From: M3007 sp046329435
Lineage (GTDB): Bacteria; Bacteroidota; Bacteroidia; Chitinophagales; Saprospiraceae
Length of the DNA stretch: 64,000 nt
NCBI GenBank assembly: GCA_046329435.1
Contig: JAXLUR010000004.1
Location: forward strand, 248,001-312,000
Reading direction: 5' to 3'
The notes below the pieces were generated by a model. That model was not told the DNA's origin. It saw only the letters and a program-made list of their open reading frames with translations, and did no database searches. Shown in pieces: positions 17,291 to 26,542 of this stretch. The position numbers and the translations under genes are program-made. Numbering within the stretch: position 1 is the first letter of the stretch; every line of letters begins with the position of its first letter.

Positions 17291-18045
17291 TCGCGGTCCG
17301 ACTGCCAGATTTCCCAGGCTTTCTCCGCTTGTAAAACCAACATTTCCAGGCCGTTCTGCACGGTTGCCCCTTGTTGGGCCGCCCGACGCATCAGCAGGGT
17401 TTCAGCAGGGTTGTAGATCAGGTCGAACACCAGATGGCCGGGGCCCAGGCGTTCGAAAGGCAGATCGGGGCAGCGCTCCGAATCGGGCGACATGCCCAGC
17501 GGGGTGGTATTGACGAACAGGGCGGCGGGGGCGAGATGTTGGGCCAGTGCCTCGTACGGGATTTCACCGGCTTGGCGGGGTGTGCGTGAAACGTACTGAA
17601 ACCCGATACCGAGTTTTTTCAAGACAAAAGCCGCTGCCTTTGCCGCGCCACCCGTGCCGAGGATGTAGGCCGGCAGGCCCTGTGGCGCCGTTTTGTTTTT
17701 TTGCAAAAAACCGAGCAGGGATTGTTCGAAGCCGTACACATCGGTATTGAAGCCTTCGAGGCGCCCTTCGCCGATCCGGATACAATTGACGGCCCCGACG
17801 GCGGCCGCCGTTTCGTCGAGGCGGGAGAGGAAAGGAATCACGGTTTCCTTGTGCGGGATGGTGACGTTGAGGCCGCGCAGTCCGGGATGTTCGCGCAGCA
17901 AGGCGGGGAATTGGCCAATATCGGGCAGGGGGAACAAATCGTACTGCGCGTCGCGGATGTCTTCGCGGACAAATTTTTCCGTAAAATAGCGCTGGGAAAA
18001 CGAATGCCCGAGGGGATAGCCGATGAGTCCGTAGAGTTGTTGCAC
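17287..18045 (-). CDS. aroE: Shikimate dehydrogenase
   Basis: This 252-residue enzyme reduces 3-dehydroshikimate with NADPH in aromatic amino acid synthesis. Motifs are GYPLGHSFSQRYF (shikimate-binding Ser pair), TIPHKETVIPFL with the catalytic Lys, GFNTDVYGF, the nucleotide-binding ILGTGGAAKAA and NTTPLGM. The chosen start is the GTG at 18045, just before QLYGLIGYPLG. Longer in-frame starts add about 58 residues with no family match. The gene is convergent with the large membrane protein and divergent from the PMT gene. Confidence 0.93.
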   Translation of the reverse strand: MQQLYGLIGYPLGHSFSQRYFTEKFVREDIRDAQYDLFPLPDIGQFPALLREHPGLRGLNVTIPHKETVIPFLSRLDETAAAVGAVNCIRIGEGRLEGFNTDVYGFEQSLLGFLQKNKTAPQGLPAYILGTGGAAKAAAFVLKKLGIGFQYVSRTPRQAGEIPYEALAQHLAPAALFVNTTPLGMSPDSERCPDLPFERLGPGHLVFDLIYNPAETLLMRRAAQQGATVQNGLEMLVLQAEKAWEIWQSDRD

Positions 18046-18116
18046 GACAAGGAGTTTGCAGCAAATAACGCGGAAACGTACTAATCGCTTCACGGGTTTT
18101 TGCCCCTTTTTCCTAC

Positions 18117-19577
18117 ATGAAGCCTTATTTATTTCAAAGTTGGCTGGTATTGGCCGTTGTATGCGCGGCAGCCGTGGCGGCCTGGCGGCTGGCCCGACGG
18201 AAACGGTACGTACCGGCATTGTTCTGCATACTGCTCATCGGACTTGCGCTGCGCCTGTTTGCCAACGCGGATCAGTACCTGCATCCCTGGGACGAGTGTT
18301 ACCACGCCCTCGTGGCCAAAAACCTGATGTCGCATCCGCTCGAACCCACCCTGGTAGAGCGGCCCGCCTACGATTTCGGGCCGGATGCCTGGTGCTGTAC
18401 GCATATCTGGTTGCATAAGCCGCCGCTGGCCTTGTGGCTGATGGCCGGCAGTATGGGCGTGTTCGGGCTCAGCGAGTGGGCGCTTCGCCTGCCATCCCTG
18501 TTATTGTCGCTGGTAGCAATAGGGTTTACCTGGCGTATGGGGCGTTTGTTGTTCAATGCCGAAGTGGGCTTGCTGGCGGCTTTTCTTCATGCCATCAATG
18601 GCAAATTGATCGAACTGGCGGCCGGCCGGGAGTCGTCGGACCACGTGGAAACCTGCCACGTGGTGATGTTTCAACTGGCGATGTGGTTTGTCGTGCTGGA
18701 CTGGAAGAAGCCGGAAAATAAGTATGCTGTTGGGTTCGGGTTATTTGCCGGCCTGGCTTTTTTGAGCAAATGGACGCCGGCTTTTTTTATCCCGATGATC
18801 TGGCTGGGCGGGGTGTTGTGGCAAAAAAGAAACCTGTCGGATATCATGGCGCACGCGGTTGGGATGGGTATTGCGGCCTTGGCTGTAATTAGCCCCTGGC
18901 TGGTGTATATCTACCTGAATTTTCCGCAGGAAAGCCACTGGGTGTTTCAATTCTTGTTGAAATACGGCGATCAGGTGGTGGAATTGCACAGTGGTGAGTG
19001 GTATTTTTATCTGGATCGCCTTCGGATCATGTTCGGCGAACTGGCGTACTTGCCCCTTTTGGGCGGATTGGCAGTTTTGTTCCGACGGCCCCGGTCCGTT
19101 GCCTGGATTGCCCTGGCGGTATGGCTTGGACTGCCCCTCCTGTTGTTGTCGGCCGCTGCCACCAAACGCGAAACCTATCTGCTCATCGCCGCGCCCGCGT
19201 TTTTTCTGCTCACGGCGTACTGGGCGCGGTGGTCCTGGCTGCGTTTCCGGCGATACCGCACTTACGGATGGGGGCTGCTCGCCGTGTTGCTGCTGTTATT
19301 GCCGCTGCGATACGGCGCCGAAAGGGCCAAGCTGTTTGTTGCCCGCGAACGCCGCCCCGAATGGCGCGTGCGCATCGACCGGTACGAGCAGCGCATCCGC
19401 GCCGACGGCCCGATTGAAAAGGCCGCGCTTTTTTTGTACGACCACCCCAACGAAATGATGTTCTATACCGGCATTACGACATACGGCGTGTTGGCCGACG
19501 ACAAAAAAATCGAACAACTGAAAGCGGAGGGCTGGCGGGTGTACGTGGCGACCGGGGATGGGCCGGAACGGCGGTGA
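18117..19577 (+). CDS. PMT/ArnT-type membrane glycosyltransferase
   Basis: This 486-residue GT-C-fold protein has about eleven membrane helices. The first periplasmic loop contains DQYLHPWDECYHALVAKNL, the Asp-Glu pair typical of PMT_2 and ArnT enzymes, and then HKPPLALWLM, another family hallmark. A short soluble C-terminal part holds FYTGITTYGVLADD. Such enzymes move a sugar from polyprenyl phosphate to lipid A, a protein or another acceptor on the periplasmic side. The acceptor cannot be told from the context. Confidence 0.85.
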   Translation: MKPYLFQSWLVLAVVCAAAVAAWRLARRKRYVPALFCILLIGLALRLFANADQYLHPWDECYHALVAKNLMSHPLEPTLVERPAYDFGPDAWCCTHIWLHKPPLALWLMAGSMGVFGLSEWALRLPSLLLSLVAIGFTWRMGRLLFNAEVGLLAAFLHAINGKLIELAAGRESSDHVETCHVVMFQLAMWFVVLDWKKPENKYAVGFGLFAGLAFLSKWTPAFFIPMIWLGGVLWQKRNLSDIMAHAVGMGIAALAVISPWLVYIYLNFPQESHWVFQFLLKYGDQVVELHSGEWYFYLDRLRIMFGELAYLPLLGGLAVLFRRPRSVAWIALAVWLGLPLLLLSAAATKRETYLLIAAPAFFLLTAYWARWSWLRFRRYRTYGWGLLAVLLLLLPLRYGAERAKLFVARERRPEWRVRIDRYEQRIRADGPIEKAALFLYDHPNEMMFYTGITTYGVLADDKKIEQLKAEGWRVYVATGDGPERR

Positions 19578-19641
19578 GAGCAGGAATCTGCATGGGTTGA
19601 AACGATGTTTTTCGTCCTGTTTTTTTATAAAGGGGGGGGCT

Positions 19642-19649
19642 TAACTTTG
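19642..19649 (+). promoter_or_regulatory. -7 promoter element upstream of the broken secreted-protein gene
   Basis: TAACTTTG matches TAnnTTTG, 43 bases before the ATG at 19692, and follows a run of eight G. Confidence 0.45.
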
Positions 19650-19691
19650 AAAATGTCTTTCAACCTATTTTTTCACCAAATTTCCTGTATC

Positions 19692-20682
19692 ATGTCAAAA
19701 TTATCTATTGTCCTCCTGCATTCATTTTGCTTTTTATTTTGAATGCGGCGAATGCCCAGGTGCAAGTTGATCCCGACCTGCTCAATCCGGTAGCCAAACC
19801 GGGCTTCAACCTGGTATTTGAAGACGAATTTGAGTCCTTTGATGAAAGCGTATGGGACAGATCGTCGCCGGGTGACGACAATTGCGCTTACGGGGATCCG
19901 ACTTTTTGCAATCCCAATGGCCCTCAGGTTATCAATTGCAGGGTTCCGAACAATGAGTCCAATGTGCCGGGCTCAGATGGAAATGACGCGCTGGTTTTCA
20001 CGCGGGCCCGCAGCCCATTACCAGAATAGTATGCGTGCGTTCGTACAACGATTGCGGCGGCGCCTCTGTCCCTTTTTGCCGTACGCTGACTATCCCTGCG
20101 CTCAATGCGGGCTTATGTTCCGGTTGTATGGAGGCTCCCTTGCCGCCCAGAGAGATTGAAGTACATGCGACGTCGGCGCCCGACGTGTACCAGCTGGCGG
20201 TGCGGCGCACTACCGGCGCGATCGGTTACCAGTGGTCGTACGATGCGCACGACTGGTACTATGTCGCCAATACTGAAAATGGTATTTACAATCGTTACGG
20301 CCAATTCCCTGCCGGCGAACCGCCTTTTCAAATGTACGTCAGGGCGGTATTTGCCGGTGAAACCTCTGAAATCTACGGGCAGGAAGTATCTTTTCCCGCG
20401 CCGGTGCAGCCTTTCAGTTCGCCAGGCAATAACGAGCAAACACTCGCCCAGGGTAAATCCTCGGAACGGGAGCAGGTTATCGCAACCGGTCCCGCCCAAG
20501 TCTCCATCCGCGTGTTGTACGACTGGTCGGGCAGGGTCATTTCCCGTGAAAAAATATCCGATGCGGGCGAATTTCAGTATCCTTACACGGGCATTCCGGC
20601 AGGGATTTACATCGAGGCCTGGTATGCCGAAGACGGCGGTTTGCTTCATCGGAAAAAAATAATCGTTTCATCAAACCGGTAA
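19692..20682 (+). pseudogene. Secreted T9SS-tailed protein gene broken by two frameshifts
   Basis: The ATG at 19692 opens a signal peptide (MSKLSIVLLHS). Its continuation LLFILNAANAQ lies in the next frame after the TTTT at 19725-19728. That frame has NLVFEDEFESFDESVWD, resembling the start of GH16/laminarinase-like ConA domains, but ends at 20029. The rest lies one frame further on, up to 20682, and ends in a T9SS-like tail (YDWSGRVISRE, then PAGIYIEAW). Adding one T at 19725-19728 and one T at 19995-19998 restores a single frame of about 330 codons. Even repaired, the GH16-like part is much shorter than a full catalytic domain, and no GH16 active-site motif is seen. Confidence 0.6.
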
Positions 20683-20687
20683 AAGCC

Positions 20688-21281
20688 ATGAAAAAATATC
20701 TGCTGCTTCCGCTGTTTGTCCTGCCCCTCCTGCTCGCCGCCCAAACGGAGCCCCGCTCCCCCCAACGGCGCAGTTACAACAACGTATTCGCCGAGGCCTG
20801 GGGCGTAACCGGCTGGTATTCAGTCAATTATGAACGGATTTTTTGGCGGTCTAAGCGAAATATTTTTATGGTATCGGCCTCTACTGGATATTATAACTTA
20901 GCATACAAAGGCGTCCGTCACATACGCTATCCTTTTCGACTAATGCTTTGCGTAGGCAAAAATCAATGGATGGGCGAATTAGGCTATAACTTGCTTCTGG
21001 GCAAGAATAAGGCGCAAGGATACCTGCACCCATGGGAATATAATGTGAGAAGTAATTATCTGCATGCCGGTGTTAGGTATCAACCCCTACATCGTGGTTT
21101 ATACATAAGGGCGTATATTTTTGCTATCCCATTGCAGCGATTTTCTATCCCAATGCCCATACAGGAAAGCGACGATTCGATGTTTTACCATCTGGACCAG
21201 GATTACTGGGCGCTTCACGATGCTGGTAAAAAGAACCTCTGGTGGGGCGGCGTGGGCATCGGCTGGTCATTTGGCCGTTAG
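20688..21281 (+). CDS. Secreted or outer-membrane protein of unknown function, tandem copy A
   Basis: This 197-residue protein has a Sec signal peptide ending in LLAAQ and then alternating aromatic strands (YNNVFAEAWGVTGWYSVNYE, GELGYNLLLG, LYIRAYIFAIPL). It ends in GGVGIGWSFGR, suggesting a small beta-barrel or lipocalin-like envelope protein. I do not recognise a family. It is 671 bases upstream of an equally long paralogue. The first 60 or so and last 30 residues are almost the same as in copy B, also at silent sites, whereas the middle differs and is clearly more AT-rich here. Confidence 0.7.
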   Translation: MKKYLLLPLFVLPLLLAAQTEPRSPQRRSYNNVFAEAWGVTGWYSVNYERIFWRSKRNIFMVSASTGYYNLAYKGVRHIRYPFRLMLCVGKNQWMGELGYNLLLGKNKAQGYLHPWEYNVRSNYLHAGVRYQPLHRGLYIRAYIFAIPLQRFSIPMPIQESDDSMFYHLDQDYWALHDAGKKNLWWGGVGIGWSFGR

Positions 21282-21297
21282 GCAGTGCGACGTAGCG

Positions 21298-21336
21298 CCG
21301 GGGCGTTGTCGAGGTATTGGCAGCGCCCCGGTTTTT
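21298..21336 (+). terminator. Terminator of copy A
   Basis: CCGGGGCG pairs perfectly with CGCCCCGG around an 18-base loop, followed by TTTTTG. Confidence 0.75.
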
Positions 21337-21358
21337 GTAACCCATTCATGTCAGTACC

Positions 21359-21952
21359 ATGAAAAAAACGCTTTTTACCCTGTTCCTATTCCTGCCCCTC
21401 CTGCTCGCCGCCCAAACGGAGCCCCGCTCCCCCCAGCGGCGCAGTTACAACAACGTATTCGCCGAGGCCTGGGGCGTAACCGGCTGGTATTCCGTCAATT
21501 ATGAACGGATTTTTTGGCGGTCGAAACGGAATATCTTTATGGTATCTGCTTCGGTGGGTTATTCCAACCTTGCCCGCAAAGGCGTACGCCATGTCGACTG
21601 GCCCATGCGCCTGATGTTGTGTGTGGGAAAAAAGAACCTCTACGGGGAAGTCGGGTATGATTTGATCTTTAATAAAGAAATGGCCGATGGCTATTTACAT
21701 CCTTGGGAAACAAATGATAAGTGTAACTATCTGCACGCCGGCATACGGTACCAGCCCATGAAATCGGGGCTATACCTGCGGGCTTATGTTTTTGCCATTC
21801 CGTTGCAAAATTTCGCGGTACCGCTTCCTTATGATTCCGCTTGTGATGGAATATTTTACCATCTGGACCAGGATTACTGGGCGCTTCACGACGCTGGTAA
21901 AAAGAACCTCTGGTGGGGTGGCGTGGGCATCGGCTGGTCATTTGGCCGTTAG
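21359..21952 (+). CDS. Secreted or outer-membrane protein of unknown function, tandem copy B
   Basis: This 197-residue paralogue of copy A aligns with it without gaps. The signal peptide differs in its first ten residues. The stretch from LPLLLAAQ through YERIFWRSKRN is the same protein sequence, the middle (about residues 65-165) diverges (GEVGYDLIFNKE against GELGYNLLLGKN), and the C-terminal 30 residues are the same again. It has its own copy of the terminator. No motif suggests a catalytic role. Confidence 0.7.
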   Translation: MKKTLFTLFLFLPLLLAAQTEPRSPQRRSYNNVFAEAWGVTGWYSVNYERIFWRSKRNIFMVSASVGYSNLARKGVRHVDWPMRLMLCVGKKNLYGEVGYDLIFNKEMADGYLHPWETNDKCNYLHAGIRYQPMKSGLYLRAYVFAIPLQNFAVPLPYDSACDGIFYHLDQDYWALHDAGKKNLWWGGVGIGWSFGR

Positions 21953-21968
21953 GCAGCGCGGTGTGGCG

Positions 21969-22006
21969 CCGGGGCGTTGTCGAGGTATTGGCAGCGCCCC
22001 GGTTTG
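21969..22006 (+). terminator. Terminator of copy B
   Basis: This is the same CCGGGGCG/CGCCCCGG stem as after copy A, followed by TTTGTTTT. Confidence 0.75.
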
Positions 22007-22060
22007 TTTTAATGGCGCATGTTTTCCGCCCCCCTTCGCCTTCCTTTCCCATATTCTCTC

Positions 22061-22068
22061 TACCTTTG
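22061..22068 (+). promoter_or_regulatory. -7 promoter element of pheT
   Basis: TACCTTTG matches TAnnTTTG, about 70 bases before the pheT start. Confidence 0.55.
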
Positions 22069-22138
22069 CAGAGATTCGGCCAATTTTTGCGCTGAAATCA
22101 ATGACCCAATTACGTGTTTAACCGAGTTGTTCTGAGGA

Positions 22139-24640
22139 ATGAAGGTTTCGTTGAATTGGCTTCGGGAATTTCTCGACCTAGATAAAACACCGCAAGAAAT
22201 CGCCGATATACTGACTTCGCTGGGCCTGGAAGTGGAAGGATGGGAAACGGTAAAACCCTCGCCAGTGGATTTGCACAAGGTCGTCACCGGCCTTGTCACC
22301 GTTTGTGAGCGCATACCGGATACCGATCACCTTTCGGCCACCCAGGTCGATGTCGGCGATGGCGTCATACGCTCCGTCGTATGCGGCGCGCCCAATGTGG
22401 CCGTCGGTCAAAAAGTGCTGGTCGCCCTGCCCGGCGCCCAGGTTTTCAGCAAAGACGGTACGCTTTTCCAGATCGCCGAACGCAAAGTGCGCGGCGTGGC
22501 TTCCCAGGGCATGATCTGCGCCGAGGACGAACTCGGCCTGGGGCACGACCACGCCGGCATCATGGTGTTGCCGCCCGATACGCCGCTGGGCCTCACCGCC
22601 GCGGCCTATTTCCGGCAGGATGCCGATACCGTGATCGAGGTGGGCCTCACGCCCAACCGCGCCGACGCCACCAACCACCTCGGCGTAGCCCGCGACCTGG
22701 CCGCCTACCTGCAAGTACATGAAGGCCTGCAATCGCCCCTGCGCCTGCCCGAACGCAGCGCTTTGCCGGCTTCCGGCACAGCTTACCCGGCCAGCGTTGA
22801 AAATACGGAGGCCTGTCCGCGCTACACCGGCATTTTGCTCGACAACATCCGCGTGCAAGAGAGCCCCGACTGGCTGAAAAATCGCCTGCTCGCCCTCGGC
22901 CAGCGCCCGATCAACAACGTGGTCGATGTGACCAATCTCGTGCGCCTCGAAATGGGTCAGCCCCTTCATGCCTTCGATGCCGCCGAAATCGGCGGCGGCA
23001 AGATTATCGTGCAAACCCTGCCGGCCGGCACACCCTTCGTCACGCTCGATGGCGTAGAACGCAAACTGCTGGCCGAAGACCTCATGATCTGCGACGGCAA
23101 CCGCACCCCCATGTGCATCGGCGGGGTATTCGGCGGCGCTACCAGCGGCGTGAAAGACAGCACGACGAGCATTTTCCTCGAAAGCGCCTATTTCCACCCG
23201 CGCTGGATTCGCCGCTCCATGCTGCGCCACGGCCTGCGCACCGATGCGGCCTGGACTTTCGAAAAAGGCGCCGACCCCAACGGCTGCTTGACGGCCCTCG
23301 AGCGCGCCGTTTTCCTCCTGCAACAACTTGCCGGCGCGCAAACCGCCTCGGCTCTTGTCGATATCTACCCGCAAACAGTAGAGCCCGCGCGGATCGCCAT
23401 TCGCTACGAAAAGGTCAATGCCCTGATCGGAGAAGACCTTTCGGTCGATCAGATCAAAGCCATCCTCACGGCCCTGGGTATCGGCATCAGCGACGAAACC
23501 CCGGCCGGACTGACGGCTGTGGTGCCGACCAACAAACCCGACGTGCTGCGCGAAGCCGACATCGTGGAGGAAATCCTGCGCGTGCACGGGCTCGACAATG
23601 TGCCGCTGCCCACCCACCTGCGCAGCAGCATTGAAATCACCCCCAAGCCCAATCCGGACAAGCTGCGCAATTTCGCAGCCGATTTCCTGGCCGCCCAGGG
23701 CTTCAACGAGGCCATGAGCCTGTCGTTGTCCAACTCGGCCTGGTACACCGGCCCCAATGCGATTTATCCCGTACTCCAGGAAGAACTGGTGTACGTGCAC
23801 AATACTGCCAACCAGGGCCTCGACTGCCTGAGGCCCACCCTGGTATTCAGCGGCCTCGAAGCCATCCGCAACAACCAGAACCGCCAACAGCCGGATTTGC
23901 GCTTGTTTGAATTCGGGAAGGTGTACAGAAGGGTATCTGCCGCCGCTGAAAACGCTTCCCCCTCCGGCGAGGGAAGTGGGGTTTACGGAGAAGTCGGCAA
24001 CTTCAAGGAAGTCGCCCGCCTTGCCGTTTTCCTCACTGGTGTGCACAGCGCCGAAAGCTGGCAGCCTGCGGCTAAAAAAGTCGTGGATTTTTATACCCTG
24101 AAATCGGTGGTGCAAAACCTGCTGGCCCGTCTGGGGGTGGCCGGTTTTCAGGAAGAAACACTTGAGGAAGCGCCGTTCCAGTATGCCCTTCGTTATCACA
24201 GGGGCGGACAGGAACTGGTGACCTTCGGCGCCGTACAGCCGGCTTTGGTGAAAAAAATGGACGTAAAAAACGCCGTTTTCTGTGCCGACTTCCACATGGA
24301 AAATATCATCAAAGCGTTGTCGAACAACAAGGTGCAATACCGCGAACTGAGCCGTTTCCCGGCCGTACGCCGCGACCTGGCCCTCGTGCTCGACCGCAAC
24401 GTGCCGTTTGGCGACATCCGCCAACTGGCCCAAAAAACTGTTAAAAAACTCCTCCGGGAGGTCAACCTGTTCGACGTTTTTGAAGATGAAAACAAACTCG
24501 GCGCTGGCAAAAAGTCGTATGCCGTCAGTTTCACCTTTGAAGACCCGGACAAGACGCTCCAGGAAAAAGATATCGATACGCTCATGCGCCAGTTGCAGGA
24601 AGCGTTCGAAACAAAATTGAATGCAAACATCAGGCGGTGA
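22139..24640 (+). CDS. pheT: Phenylalanine-tRNA ligase beta subunit
   Basis: This 833-residue beta subunit of the alpha2-beta2 enzyme charges tRNA-Phe. In order, it has the N-terminal VSLNWLREFLDLD, an EMAP-like tRNA-binding domain (about 40-155), the B3/B4 editing domain (with PINNVVDVTN and FVTLDGVERKL), B5 domains, the catalytic-core-like domain (AAQGFNEAMSLSLSN), and a C-terminal ferredoxin-like anticodon-binding domain (SRFPAVRRDLALVLDRNVPF). Each is typical and the length is normal. pheS is not next to it in this window, unlike in many bacteria. Confidence 0.97.
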   Translation: MKVSLNWLREFLDLDKTPQEIADILTSLGLEVEGWETVKPSPVDLHKVVTGLVTVCERIPDTDHLSATQVDVGDGVIRSVVCGAPNVAVGQKVLVALPGAQVFSKDGTLFQIAERKVRGVASQGMICAEDELGLGHDHAGIMVLPPDTPLGLTAAAYFRQDADTVIEVGLTPNRADATNHLGVARDLAAYLQVHEGLQSPLRLPERSALPASGTAYPASVENTEACPRYTGILLDNIRVQESPDWLKNRLLALGQRPINNVVDVTNLVRLEMGQPLHAFDAAEIGGGKIIVQTLPAGTPFVTLDGVERKLLAEDLMICDGNRTPMCIGGVFGGATSGVKDSTTSIFLESAYFHPRWIRRSMLRHGLRTDAAWTFEKGADPNGCLTALERAVFLLQQLAGAQTASALVDIYPQTVEPARIAIRYEKVNALIGEDLSVDQIKAILTALGIGISDETPAGLTAVVPTNKPDVLREADIVEEILRVHGLDNVPLPTHLRSSIEITPKPNPDKLRNFAADFLAAQGFNEAMSLSLSNSAWYTGPNAIYPVLQEELVYVHNTANQGLDCLRPTLVFSGLEAIRNNQNRQQPDLRLFEFGKVYRRVSAAAENASPSGEGSGVYGEVGNFKEVARLAVFLTGVHSAESWQPAAKKVVDFYTLKSVVQNLLARLGVAGFQEETLEEAPFQYALRYHRGGQELVTFGAVQPALVKKMDVKNAVFCADFHMENIIKALSNNKVQYRELSRFPAVRRDLALVLDRNVPFGDIRQLAQKTVKKLLREVNLFDVFEDENKLGAGKKSYAVSFTFEDPDKTLQEKDIDTLMRQLQEAFETKLNANIRR

Positions 24641-24755
24641 TCATTGACCATCAGGTAAACAGGGCGGCATCATTCGCGGTCATTTGACCGCTCCCCCTTT
24701 GCTCAATTGTCAATTACCACCATATCACATAAACCACTTTTATAACACTACAATC

Positions 24756-26435
24756 ATGGATATACTCTCAATAGGAATAGGCCTGGCCATCGGCGCCGTG
24801 GTGGCCTATCTGATTGCCACCCTGACCATAAAAAAGGACAATCAGAAAGCCATCGAGGAAAGCAACAGGCAGGCCGACCTCGTGCTGCAGGAGGCCCGCC
24901 TGAGCGCCAAGCGGATGACCGACGAAGCACAGATCGAAGCACAAAAGGTCGTTGCGAAGGCCGAAAGCGAAAACGAGCGCATCAAGCAGCAGAAAATACA
25001 GGAAGCCAAGGAACGCTATGCACAAATGCGCAGCCAGTTCGACAGTGAAAAGGCCGACCACGTGGTGAAGATGAAGGAGCGCGAATTGCAGGTGGTTCAA
25101 CTTGAAAATGACCTGAAAGCCAAGGAAGCCGCTTTTCAACAACGCATCGACGAAGTCAACAACGCCAAAGTAGAACTCGAAAACAAGGAAACCGAACTCC
25201 TGACCCTTCGGGAAAACCTCGAACGCCAGCTCCATATCGTTCAGAAAAAACGCGAAGAACTCGACGCCGCCAACGAAGAACGCATCAAGGCGCTCGAAAA
25301 AATCGCCAGCCTCAGCCAGCAGGATGCCAAGGACCAGCTCCTCGAAGCTGTTCGCGCCAAAAGCGAAACCGAATCTATGGCTATCGTGAAAGAAGCCGTG
25401 GCCCAGGCCAAACTGAACGCCAACAAAGAGGCCAAAAAGATCATCATTCAGACGATCCAGCGCACCGCAGCCGAGGTAACCATCGAAAACACCGTCTCGG
25501 TGTTCAACCTCGAAAACGACGACATGAAAGGCCAGATCATCGGCCGCGAAGGACGCAACATCCGCGCCCTCGAAGCCGCAACGGGCGTCGAGATCATCGT
25601 TGACGATACGCCCGAGGCCATCGTCATCTCCTCCTTCGACCCCATCCGCCGCGAAGTAGCCCGCCTCTCGCTGCAGCGCCTCGTGGCCGACGGCCGCATT
25701 CACCCCCAGCGCATCGAGGAAGTAGTGGCCAAAACCCGCAAACAACTCGAGGAACAGGTGATCGAAATCGGCGAACGCACCGTGATCGAACAAGGCATCC
25801 ACGGCCTCAACCCGGCGCTCGTACGCATGGTCGGCCGCATGCGCTTCCGCTCCTCCTACGGCCAGAACCTGCTGAAACACAGCATCGAAACCGCCGAACT
25901 CTGCGGCCTCATGGCGGCCGAGCTGGGCCTCAGCCAAAAGCAGGTCAAAATGGCCAAACGCGCCGGCCTGCTGCACGATATCGGCAAGGTGGCCGAAGAA
26001 GAAACCGAACTCTCGCACGCCCTGGTCGGCATGAAAATGTGCGAACAATTTGGCGAGCACCCCGTGGTCATCAACGCCGTGGGCGCTCACCACGACGAAA
26101 TCGAGATGAACAACATCATCTCGCCCATCATCCAGGCCTGCGACGCCATCTCCGGCGCACGCCCCGGCGCACGCCGCGAAATCCTCGAAAACTACCTCAA
26201 ACGCATCGGCGAACTCGAAGACCTCGCCATGAGCTACGAGGGTGTGGCCAAGGCTTTCGCCATGCAGGCCGGCCGCGAACTGCGCGTGATCGTCGAAGCC
26301 GACAAGGTGACCGACCAGTACGCCGACGATTTGTCGTTTATGATCTCGCAAAAAATCCAGGAAGAAATGCAGTACCCCGGCCAGATCCGCGTGACGGTCA
26401 TCCGGGAGAAGCGGGCCGTGGCGTACGCGCGGTAA
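24756..26435 (+). CDS. rny: Ribonuclease Y
   Basis: This 559-residue membrane-anchored endoribonuclease starts mRNA decay. The ATG at 24756 places a membrane helix right at the N-terminus (IGIGLAIGAVVAYLIATL), as in the family; an in-frame start 72 bases earlier would disturb this. A long coiled coil follows (about residues 25-200), then a KH domain (GRNIRALEAATGVEIIVDD) and an HD domain with GLLHDIGKVAEE. The C-terminal segment ends in QIRVTVIREKRAVAYA. The stop codon lies at the edge of a 64-base repeat containing its terminator. Confidence 0.97.
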   Translation: MDILSIGIGLAIGAVVAYLIATLTIKKDNQKAIEESNRQADLVLQEARLSAKRMTDEAQIEAQKVVAKAESENERIKQQKIQEAKERYAQMRSQFDSEKADHVVKMKERELQVVQLENDLKAKEAAFQQRIDEVNNAKVELENKETELLTLRENLERQLHIVQKKREELDAANEERIKALEKIASLSQQDAKDQLLEAVRAKSETESMAIVKEAVAQAKLNANKEAKKIIIQTIQRTAAEVTIENTVSVFNLENDDMKGQIIGREGRNIRALEAATGVEIIVDDTPEAIVISSFDPIRREVARLSLQRLVADGRIHPQRIEEVVAKTRKQLEEQVIEIGERTVIEQGIHGLNPALVRMVGRMRFRSSYGQNLLKHSIETAELCGLMAAELGLSQKQVKMAKRAGLLHDIGKVAEEETELSHALVGMKMCEQFGEHPVVINAVGAHHDEIEMNNIISPIIQACDAISGARPGARREILENYLKRIGELEDLAMSYEGVAKAFAMQAGRELRVIVEADKVTDQYADDLSFMISQKIQEEMQYPGQIRVTVIREKRAVAYAR

Positions 26436-26492
26436 ACAAGCTCAGTAAAAATTTAACAAGCGGGCTGGCGGAGAATTTCGTCAGCCCGCTTG
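26429..26492 (+). repeat. rny 3' end and terminator, repeat copy 1
   Basis: The repeat runs from the last rny codon through a terminator hairpin (AAGCGGGCTG at 26458-26467 with CAGCCCGCTT at 26482-26491). An almost identical copy sits at 27128-27192, beyond the toxin-antitoxin pair. The two copies share the GCGGTAAACA start, the GTAAAAATTTAA block and the whole hairpin with its loop. Confidence 0.85.
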
Positions 26493-26518
26493 TTGTTCAA
26501 TTACCCAAAAAATCGCAT

Positions 26519-26526
26519 TATTTTTG
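26519..26526 (+). promoter_or_regulatory. -7 promoter element of the toxin-antitoxin module
   Basis: TATTTTTG matches TAnnTTTG and ends 16 bases before the antitoxin ATG. Confidence 0.5.
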
Positions 26527-26542
26527 CCTAAAATTATTCGAT

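Larger units (their letters stand above)
20688..22006. repeat. Tandem duplication of a 671-bp gene-plus-terminator unit
   Basis: Start codons (20688 and 21359), stop codons and terminator stems (21298 and 21969) are all spaced exactly 671 bases apart. The units therefore differ by substitutions without net length change. Near-identity is confined to a block of about 130 bases near each 5' end and to the 3' end with the terminator. Confidence 0.85.
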
